Shown: positions 16,126 to 23,031 of the stretch, in pieces
Layout: every line of letters begins with the position of its first letter
Position numbering within the stretch: position 1 is the stretch's first letter
NCBI GenBank assembly: GCA_945869845.1
Contig: CAMBRG010000025.1
Span: forward strand, 1 to 35,164
Length of the DNA stretch: 35,164 nucleotides
From: Opitutus sp. GAS368
GTDB taxonomy: Bacteria; Verrucomicrobiota; Verrucomicrobiia; Opitutales; Opitutaceae
Direction: 5' to 3'
Made by a program: the position numbers and the translations under genes
Notes under the pieces: model-generated
What the model saw: only the letters and a program-made list of their open reading frames with translations
Databases searched by the model: none
What the model was told of the DNA's origin: nothing

Positions 16126-19100
16126 TCAGTTGCGGGTGATGGTTTCACTCAAGTTGAAGAGTAGCGATGCGACTTGGGTCCAAGCCGCGTGCTCCGTCGG
16201 CCGGAGACGTTCGTCCCGGGGCGACTCACCGACCGCGAGCAACGCGAGCGCGGCCGGGGTGTCTTTGGCATAGTGCTGACGTTCGCGCCGCAAGGCCGAC
16301 TCGATCACGCCGAACTCGGCGGCCTCGGGCGGCCGGGAAACCGTCGCGGCAAAAGCCCAGCGCAAGCGCGCCGCATCGTCGCCCGGCTGGGCGAGCACCC
16401 GTTCCGCCAACACCCGTGAGGCTTCGACGAATTGGGGGTCGTTCAACGTCACCAGTGCCTGCAGCGGGGTGTTCGTCGTGCTGCGCGCCACCGTGCAGAC
16501 CTCGCGGTTGGGCGCGTCGAAGGCGGCCATATTCGGCGGTGACGCCGTGCGCTTCAAATACGTGTAGAGCGAGCGCCGATAAAGTTTCTCGCCGTGATCC
16601 TGCACAAATGTCTGCGCCGTCGCCGGGGTGCTCCCATAATGGCTGACCTCGCGCCACAGGTCGCCGGGCGCATAGGGATTCACGCTCGGTCCGCCGAGTC
16701 GCGGCACCAGCAGGCCGCTGACGGCTAGCGCCTGATCGCGCACAAACTCCGCCGGCAGCCGGAAACGCGGCCCGCGCGCCAGCAGCTGATTGGCCGGGTC
16801 GGTCTCCAATTGCCCGGCGGTCGCGGCCGAGCTCTGGCGATAGGTCCCGCTCGTCACGATCAACCGCACGAGGCGCTTCACATCCCAACCGCTCTCGACG
16901 AAATCAACCGCGAGCCAATCGAGCAGCTCCGGGTGCGTGGGCCAATCGCCCTGCAAACCAAAATCGGCCAACGTGCCAACCAAGCCCTCGCCAAAAAATA
17001 ATTTCCAAATGCGATTCACCGCGACCCGGGCCGTGAGCGGATTTTCCTTCATCGTGATCCATTGCGCGAGCCCGAGTCGGTTCTGCGGCGCACCGGCTGG
17101 CATCGGCGGCAGCGCGCCGGGGGTGCCTACCTCGACCTTTTCCCCGGGCTGCGCGTAGTCGCCGCGGTTCAATATAAACGTGTCGCGCGGAGCCGCGGCG
17201 ACGGCCATGACCATCGTCGGAAACGGCTCGGTGAGCGCGGCCAATTGCTCGCGGGCATTCGTGAGCTCAATCCGGTCCCGCCCCAACTCCGTCGCCTGGT
17301 GAGCGCACTGCGCCCAAAGGGTCGCCGTCGCCTCGGGCGGACGCGTCGCCGGGGCCAACGCCAGCGCGTCCACCACCGCGGCCGGCAGATCCGTGCCATC
17401 GTCGGTGCCGGTGACCACGGCGACTTGAATCAAGCCCGGCAGCAAGGCGCGCCCGGCACCGAAGCCGAGTTGAAAGTTTAAGTAAGGCCCAGCCCCTTGG
17501 CCGAGCGGCTTGACCAGCGTGGCGGTGAGATGCACGGGGCCGTCGGTCGCAGGATCGGGAGACCAACCCGAATCACTGCGCCGGTCGAGGCAGCCGACGG
17601 CGGGATGCTCCGCTTCCCACGAACTGGCGGTCACACGGGCAAAGGTCTCGAGTTTATTCACGTCAACCTGATCACCGGGCAGCGCGCCGATGGACGCGTC
17701 GATGGCCGTAAGTTTGAAGGTGCCCTTTTTCAACGGCTCCGCGGGGTCCGGGACGGCCGGGCCGGGCGCGGGTGGCGGGGAGGTTTTGAGGCGCGTGCCC
17801 TTGCCCCAGCCATTAAGTGGGAACTCCGCCACCGGATGGATCGTGACGCGCAGGCCGGTGATCGGGCGGTCGGTCTTCGGGAGTTCGGCCAAGATATCAA
17901 ACGCGGCGAGATCGCCGCCGCGAATAACCCTGACGCGGTCGTCGCCCACGATCTCGAGCACCGAAGCGTTCGGCGTCGAAACTTTCATCACCTTCACCGG
18001 CAACACTTGGAGATCGCGGCCGCGCTCCGCGAGCCGCGCCCGCTCGCGCGATTCCCAGGCGCCGAGCACCGCGGGATCGGGCTGCGCGAGCTTGGCTTCG
18101 AGTGCCGCGATGCGCGCGCGCAGCACGGGCTGAGCGTTGGTTTTCAGCACGGTGCGGGCGCGGACAAACGGTCCCGGATTCACCCCGCCGTTGCCGTCGA
18201 GCCCTTTGTCGCCGAGCGAATTGAAAAATGCGAACGTGCGGAAATAATCCTTCTGCGTGATCGGATCGAACTTGTGATCATGGCACTGGGCGCAGGCGAG
18301 CGTGAGCCCCAACACGGCCTCGCCGAGGGTTTTGACGCGGTCGGCGTTGTAGTTGGTCAGGTTCTCTTCGGGAATCGTGCCGCCCTCGTGGGTGACCATA
18401 TTGTTGCGCTGAAATCCGGTCGCAATCTGGTCGGATTCGGTGCGATTCGGAAGCAGATCACCGGCAAGTTGCGTCGCGAGAAAGCGATCGTAGGGCAGAT
18501 TATCGTTGAACGCCTGGATCACCCAATCGCGCCAGAGCCAGAGGTGCCGGCCGCCGTCGATGGAGAATCCGTTGGTGTCGGCGTAGCGCGCGGCGTCGAG
18601 CCAATCGAGCGCCAGCCGCTCGCCGAAGTGCGGGCTCGCGAGCAGGCGATCAACGAGCCGCTCGACGGCGTGCGGCGCGCGATCGGCAGCGAAGGCCTCG
18701 ACTTCCGCGAACGAGGGCGGGAGTCCCGTGAGATCGAACGCCAGCCGACGAATCAGCGTGCGGCGATCCGCCTCGGGCGCGGGCCGGAGTTTCTGCGCGG
18801 CGAGCTGCGCCTGCACAAAGGCGTCGATGGCCTGCACACCGAGCGGGAGAGAACCAACAAGCCCACTCGATTGCTTTCGCTCCTTCTCCCCCTCTCCCCC
18901 TCTCTCCTTCTCTCCTTCTCCAGCAATCGGCAGAGCCGATTTCCGCGGCGCGACAAACGCCCAGTGCGCGGAATACTTCGCACCGGCCTCGATCCAGAGT
19001 TTGATTTTTTCCTTCTGCGCGGCCGTGAGCTTGGAATGGGAATCCGGCGGCGGCATCACTTCGTCTTCGTCGGGGCTGATGATCCGGAGCCATGCCTCGC

Positions 19101-19350
19101 TGTTCGCGAGATCGCCGGGCTTGAACGCCGTGAACCCGTCGCGGTCGGCGTGGGCGAACTCGGCGACATCGAGCCTTAGCTTGGCCTTGCGGGCCTTCTC
19201 GTCGAAACCGTGGCAGGCAAAACAATTTTCCGAAAGGATGGGCCTGATATCGCGGTTGTAATCGACGGCACGGGCGGTCGATCCGATCCAGGCCGCCGCG
19301 ATGAGGACCATCAATCGCGGGGTGGCGGCGAAAATTTTTGTTCGATTCAT
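16126..19350 (-). CDS. Secreted PSCyt1-DUF1549-DUF1553 cytochrome
   Basis: 1074 residues with a signal peptide (cleavage near TARA/VD). The first haem site CFACH is at 43-47 in the PSCyt1 domain (YNRDIRPILSENCFACHG). DUF1549 follows (AIDAFVQAQLAA, RRLAFDLTGLPPS, a second CAQCH near residue 350 within GLTLACAQCHDHKFDPI). A middle insert of about 300 residues includes a beta-rich discoidin-like region. DUF1553 is C-terminal (NRLGLAQWITMKENPLTARVAVNRIWKLFFGEGLV). A Glu/Gly/Lys-rich low-complexity stretch at about 144-158 separates PSCyt1 from DUF1549. Extracytoplasmic haem protein, coupled to DUF1501 downstream and lying after two sulfatase genes, which hints at a role in glycan processing. Function of the family is unknown. 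Confidence 0.9.
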   Translation of the reverse strand: MNRTKIFAATPRLMVLIAAAWIGSTARAVDYNRDIRPILSENCFACHGFDEKARKAKLRLDVAEFAHADRDGFTAFKPGDLANSEAWLRIISPDEDEVMPPPDSHSKLTAAQKEKIKLWIEAGAKYSAHWAFVAPRKSALPIAGEGEKERGGEGEKERKQSSGLVGSLPLGVQAIDAFVQAQLAAQKLRPAPEADRRTLIRRLAFDLTGLPPSFAEVEAFAADRAPHAVERLVDRLLASPHFGERLALDWLDAARYADTNGFSIDGGRHLWLWRDWVIQAFNDNLPYDRFLATQLAGDLLPNRTESDQIATGFQRNNMVTHEGGTIPEENLTNYNADRVKTLGEAVLGLTLACAQCHDHKFDPITQKDYFRTFAFFNSLGDKGLDGNGGVNPGPFVRARTVLKTNAQPVLRARIAALEAKLAQPDPAVLGAWESRERARLAERGRDLQVLPVKVMKVSTPNASVLEIVGDDRVRVIRGGDLAAFDILAELPKTDRPITGLRVTIHPVAEFPLNGWGKGTRLKTSPPPAPGPAVPDPAEPLKKGTFKLTAIDASIGALPGDQVDVNKLETFARVTASSWEAEHPAVGCLDRRSDSGWSPDPATDGPVHLTATLVKPLGQGAGPYLNFQLGFGAGRALLPGLIQVAVVTGTDDGTDLPAAVVDALALAPATRPPEATATLWAQCAHQATELGRDRIELTNAREQLAALTEPFPTMVMAVAAAPRDTFILNRGDYAQPGEKVEVGTPGALPPMPAGAPQNRLGLAQWITMKENPLTARVAVNRIWKLFFGEGLVGTLADFGLQGDWPTHPELLDWLAVDFVESGWDVKRLVRLIVTSGTYRQSSAATAGQLETDPANQLLARGPRFRLPAEFVRDQALAVSGLLVPRLGGPSVNPYAPGDLWREVSHYGSTPATAQTFVQDHGEKLYRRSLYTYLKRTASPPNMAAFDAPNREVCTVARSTTNTPLQALVTLNDPQFVEASRVLAERVLAQPGDDAARLRWAFAATVSRPPEAAEFGVIESALRRERQHYAKDTPAALALLAVGESPRDERLRPTEHAAWTQVASLLFNLSETITRN
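18880..18921. repeat. 42-base pure pyrimidine tract inside a coding sequence
   Basis: The plus strand is uninterrupted C/T for 42 bases and built from CTCCTTCTC- and CCCCTCT-type units. The minus (coding) strand is all purine and reads as Glu/Gly/Lys/Arg in the linker of the cytochrome gene. Such mirror-like tracts can slip during replication or form triplex DNA. The length preserves the reading frame. Confidence 0.8.
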
Positions 19351-19433
19351 TTGGGTTGGAGAAACAGGAGAGCGCGAGAGGATCGAAAATCAAAGCGCAA
19401 ACCTCAGTCGTGCAACGTCACTTTTCAGCGGAA

Positions 19434-19452
19434 CGACGAAGCGTCGCGCTCC
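19434..19452. repeat. Solitary, decayed GGAG-type REP
   Basis: CGACGAAGCGTCGCGCTCC is, on the minus strand, GGAG followed by CGCGACGCTTCGTCG. This matches the half-unit of REP pair c (GGAGACGCGACGCCTTCGTCG) with a few differences. It lies between the sulfatase and cytochrome genes; no partner unit is visible in the 183-bp spacer. Confidence 0.5.
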
Positions 19453-19533
19453 TGCCGTGGCTAAACGTAGGGTGAAGACGCGTCGGTGGTTTGCGGGCCG
19501 GGTGGACCGTTGGTCGAACGACCCGGGGCCGAC

Positions 19534-21069
19534 TCACTCGGGAATGGGATCGCGGCGGAGCACGGGCTTGCCCTCCCAACTGGCGATATCGGTTGTTGGG
19601 TCGTAGGTGAGGACGCGGCTGGCGCTGTTCGGCGCGGGCGGGAGGTCGATCTTCGGCAGCCACTTCTTGTGCTCGGCGATGACGGCGGCGTGTTGCGGCC
19701 GACCGGCGAGATTGGCCCATTCGTTCGGGTCGGCCTTTAGGTCGTAGAATTCCTCGCTGCCGTCGGCGTAGCGGATGTAGCGCCAACGCTCGCTGCGGAT
19801 GCCGTGGTTGCCTTGATTGTGGCTGGTGATGGCAGGGCGGTCGCGTTTGGCCGCAGCATCCTTAAGTTGTGGCACGAGGGTTAGTCCTTCGAGGTCGGTG
19901 CGGGCGGGGACGCCCGTGAGGTCGATGAGCGTGGGATAGAGGTCGAGCAACTCCGCGGGCTGGAGGCAGCGCTGGCCAACCGTCACGCCGGGCCCGGCGA
20001 AAATGAGCGGCACTTTGGTGCTGCGATCCCAGAGGGTGTTTTTGCCGGTGATGCCTTTTTCTCCGAGGTGCCAGCCATGATCGCTCCAAACCACGACGAT
20101 GGTGTTCTCGGCGACGCCCGCTTCATCGAGGGCGGCGAGCAGGCGGCCGACTTGCGCGTCCACGAAGCTCGTGCTGGCGAGGTAGCTGCGGACCAGATTG
20201 CGCCACTGGTTGTTAGCTTTGACCCAATTGAGGCGCGGCTCGGGCAAGTTCCAATGCAAATACCAAGAGAAACGCGGCGTGTCCTCCCGATCGTTTTTCA
20301 GCACCTGCGGCAGCACGCTGTCGTCATCGGGGTATAGATCGAACCACTTCTGCGTCGCGTAGCACGGCACGTGCGGCAGGAAAAATCCGGCGGCGATGAA
20401 GAACGGTTGGTCCTTCGGGGCGGACTTGATCTGCTCCACGGTCCAACTCGCGACCTTGTAATCGCCTTTGCCGGTGTCGTCGTTGTCGAGCGGCCACACG
20501 CCCCAATCCATGAGCGGGTTATTGCCCATGGGGGTGGCGGGGATGAGTTTCTGCGGTGGCCTCGTGCCGACGCCGCCGAAGGGCGCGGTGACTTGAAACT
20601 CGGGGCGGACCGGTGCTGCGACCGCGCCGGTGTTCGCCTTGGCTTTGCCTTTGCCGGCGCCGGCACCGGGCGCACCCGTGCCGGCATGGAAGATTTTTCC
20701 CGTCGCCGCCGTGCGATAGCCGTGATCGGCGAAATACTGCGGGAGAGTCACGCGGTCTTTCCACTCGGGTAACGCGCGAAACCACGGCGCGAGTCCGTAA
20801 ATGCCGGTGGTAGTCGGGCGCAAGCTGAGCAGCAGACTGGTGCGCGAGGGGTTGCAAAGAGGCGACTGACAATGGGCGTTGAGGAACGTGGTGCCGCGCG
20901 CCGCAAGCTGGTCGAGATGTGGAGTCTTGGCCATTGGATGACCGCCAAGGTGGCCGACCCAGTCGTTCTGATCGTCGATGGCGATGAAGAGGATATTTGG
21001 CTTCGCCGCGAAGGAAAGCGCCGGGCCGGCCGCGGCGAGAAAGAGTGCGATGAGGGTGAGTGACTTCAT
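19534..21069 (-). CDS. Secreted sulfatase (iduronate-2-sulfatase-like)
   Basis: 511 residues with a signal peptide (MKSLTLIALFLAAAGPALSFA). The N-terminal metal-binding motif is AIDDQNDW and the formylglycine site is CNPSR (Cys72) followed by TSLLLSLRP, a type I Cys sulfatase signature that needs the formylglycine-generating enzyme. WSDHGWHLGEKG carries further metal/active-site residues. The C-terminus has the EFYDLKADPNEWANLA block typical of iduronate-2-sulfatase-like members. A Gly/Ala/Lys-rich insert (about residues 124-145) is unusual. The gene starts 30 bp after the upstream sulfatase stop, so the two are likely co-transcribed. The substrate cannot be read from sequence; sulfated polysaccharide is the usual role. 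Confidence 0.93.
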   Translation of the reverse strand: MKSLTLIALFLAAAGPALSFAAKPNILFIAIDDQNDWVGHLGGHPMAKTPHLDQLAARGTTFLNAHCQSPLCNPSRTSLLLSLRPTTTGIYGLAPWFRALPEWKDRVTLPQYFADHGYRTAATGKIFHAGTGAPGAGAGKGKAKANTGAVAAPVRPEFQVTAPFGGVGTRPPQKLIPATPMGNNPLMDWGVWPLDNDDTGKGDYKVASWTVEQIKSAPKDQPFFIAAGFFLPHVPCYATQKWFDLYPDDDSVLPQVLKNDREDTPRFSWYLHWNLPEPRLNWVKANNQWRNLVRSYLASTSFVDAQVGRLLAALDEAGVAENTIVVVWSDHGWHLGEKGITGKNTLWDRSTKVPLIFAGPGVTVGQRCLQPAELLDLYPTLIDLTGVPARTDLEGLTLVPQLKDAAAKRDRPAITSHNQGNHGIRSERWRYIRYADGSEEFYDLKADPNEWANLAGRPQHAAVIAEHKKWLPKIDLPPAPNSASRVLTYDPTTDIASWEGKPVLRRDPIPE

Positions 21070-21099
21070 GGGGTAAGTAGAAAGAATTCGGAGCGCGGG

Positions 21100-22749
21100 T
21101 TACTTAGATTTGTCCTTAGCCTTGCCTTGACCACCTTTCGACCGGGGCTGGCTGGCGAGCGTTTTTTGCACGAGTTCGGTGAAGCTGTCCGTCTGCCGCT
21201 GCCAGACTCGCTCCAGTTCCTGCACCTTCTGTGGCCAAGCGGCGGCGAGGTTTTGCTGTTCGGCGCGGTCGGTCTTCAGATCGTAGAGCTCCCACGGCTC
21301 ACCAGCGGCGGCCACGAGCTTCCAATCACCGACCCGCACGGCCCGATGCCGGTCGTGTAACCACCAGAGGTTTTCGCGAGCGATGGTCTCGTCCTTGGCA
21401 AAGGCAGGCACGAGGCTCCGGCCGGGCGCAGCGGGCATGGCCTCACCTTTCCACTCCGTCGGCTGCTTGATCCCCACGAGTTCGAGCACGGTCGGCACGA
21501 AATCAATGACGTGCGCGGGGGTGTGGCGCAGTTCGTTTTTGGCGGTGATGCCCTTCGGCCAATGCGCGATCAGCGGCGTGCTGATGCCGCCTTCATGCAC
21601 CCACGTCTTGTGCCGGCGATGAGGGGTGTTACCAACGCTGGAAAAGCCCGGGCCGAGACAAAGATAACTGCCGGCACTACCGGGAGAGGCCTGCGGATCA
21701 TGACCGCCGTTGCGCACCATGATTTCGGCGCTGGCCCCGTTGTCGGAGGCGAAGAGAATCAGTGTGTTCTCATACACGCCCATCGCTTTAAGCTGCGCGA
21801 TGACGCGCCCAATCTCTTGGTCCATACGATCAACCATCGCTGCATGGATGGCCATTTTGGTCGCTTGGAAACGACGCTGCTCGTCGGTTAGTTCGTCCCA
21901 AGGCAGCGGTCGGGCCACTTCACCGGGGCCGAGCTTTTCCATCGCATCAGGAAATGCGTAGGGCGGTCCGACCTCGCGCTCCAGCGCGGAAAGAGTGGTG
22001 CGGGTGATGCCGGCTTGTCTCTGCCGGGCGAAACGCGCGGCGCGAATCACTTCCCAACCGGCGAGATAGCGATCGCGATACTTTGCGATATCCTCCGGCA
22101 GCGCATGCAGCGGAAAGTGCGGCGCGATAAAAGGGATGTAATGAAAGAAGGGTCTGCCGGCGTGATTTGCGGCGTGATCCTGCAGACATGCGATGGCGTG
22201 ATCAGCCGTGGCGACGGTCGCGTAATAGCCCTTTTCATCCGGGGGCGGCGTGACGGGCACGTCGTCGATGGAGTTGCCCCGGGAGGTGAAAAAGTTCCCT
22301 TGGTTCTTCATGTCGAGCGAGCGATCAAAGCCGCCGGCGAGCACCTTGCCGTCGATGTGCCACTTGCCGCTGTGGTAGCTCCGATAGCCCGCCGGTTTCA
22401 GATACTCGGGCAGCAGCCTGGCCCAGGATTGGCGCACTCCCTGATTACCACCACCTACCCCAAGTAGCGCATCGCGATGAATCTGCTGAGCGTAATACCC
22501 CGAGAGCAGAGCGGCCCGCGAGGGCCAGCAGCGCGCTGAGTTATAAAACTGCGTGAAGCGCAGACCGTTCCTCGCGAGCGAATCAAGCTGTGGCGTCTGG
22601 ATCTCGCCGCCGTAACAGCCGAGATCGGAGTAGCCCAGGTCATCGGCGAGGATGAAGACAATGTTCGGCTTCGCCGCGAAGCCCGTCACGCCGGCCGCGG
22701 CCAGCAGCAGAGCCCACACCGTCGTTCGAAAATGGATCGATAAATACAT
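21100..22749 (-). CDS. Secreted sulfatase (arylsulfatase A-like)
   Basis: About 549 residues from the ATG at 22749, which places a signal peptide first (TTVWALLLAAAGVTGFA); the upstream open frame to 22938 overlaps a sulfatase remnant in another frame and is not a leader. FILADDLGYSDLGCYGG provides metal ligands and CWPSR (Cys74) followed by AALLSGYY is the formylglycine motif. LILFASDNGASAEI and the HKTWVHEGGISTPLIAHWPKG block match arylsulfatases, and WELYDLKTDRAEQQNLA is the usual C-terminal signature. It ends in a lysine-rich tail (KGGQGKAKDKSK). It lies between a sulfatase remnant and a second sulfatase on the same strand, consistent with an operon for sulfated glycans. Confidence 0.93.
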   Translation of the reverse strand: MYLSIHFRTTVWALLLAAAGVTGFAAKPNIVFILADDLGYSDLGCYGGEIQTPQLDSLARNGLRFTQFYNSARCWPSRAALLSGYYAQQIHRDALLGVGGGNQGVRQSWARLLPEYLKPAGYRSYHSGKWHIDGKVLAGGFDRSLDMKNQGNFFTSRGNSIDDVPVTPPPDEKGYYATVATADHAIACLQDHAANHAGRPFFHYIPFIAPHFPLHALPEDIAKYRDRYLAGWEVIRAARFARQRQAGITRTTLSALEREVGPPYAFPDAMEKLGPGEVARPLPWDELTDEQRRFQATKMAIHAAMVDRMDQEIGRVIAQLKAMGVYENTLILFASDNGASAEIMVRNGGHDPQASPGSAGSYLCLGPGFSSVGNTPHRRHKTWVHEGGISTPLIAHWPKGITAKNELRHTPAHVIDFVPTVLELVGIKQPTEWKGEAMPAAPGRSLVPAFAKDETIARENLWWLHDRHRAVRVGDWKLVAAAGEPWELYDLKTDRAEQQNLAAAWPQKVQELERVWQRQTDSFTELVQKTLASQPRSKGGQGKAKDKSK

Positions 22750-22838
22750 GGTAGTTGAAATTAAAATAGCCGTGTCATCGGCACGCTCCAGCGGCGTGGC
22801 TCTTGGAAGAGGAAGCGATAAGTGCCCGAGGGTCCGTG

Positions 22839-23006
22839 TCAGTGAAGCCCTAAGTCGCCGAACCCCTGATCGTCGCTGACGATCAGGAGGACGTTGGGGC
22901 GAGCCGGGGCGGCGGATTGCGCGACGGTTGGGACGCACGCAGCGCCCGCGACACTGAGCGCGACGACCAGTCGGAGGCGGGCACAGCTGTGAGACAGGGA
23001 AATCAT
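22839..23006 (-). pseudogene. Truncated sulfatase N-terminus (55 codons)
   Basis: Reading the minus strand from the ATG at 23006 gives a signal-peptide-like start (LRLVVALSVAGAACVPTVAQS) followed by RPNVLLIVSDDQGFGDLGLH and then a TGA at 22839. RPNxLLIVSDDQG is the metal-binding opening of sulfatases, but the CxPSR site and everything after it are missing. It starts 26 bp after the TonB receptor stop, exactly where the first sulfatase of the operon should be. The 90 bp that follow show no continuing sulfatase sequence in any frame that I can recognise, so this is a large internal/3' deletion rather than one frameshift. Confidence 0.75.
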
Positions 23007-23031
23007 GGAATCATCCCTTGAGCGACGACGC

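Noticed and set aside
17497-19179. 560-codon plus-strand frame opposite the DUF1549/DUF1553 gene
   Set aside because: Same GC shadow effect; no signal peptide or domain and rich in Arg/Gly/His.
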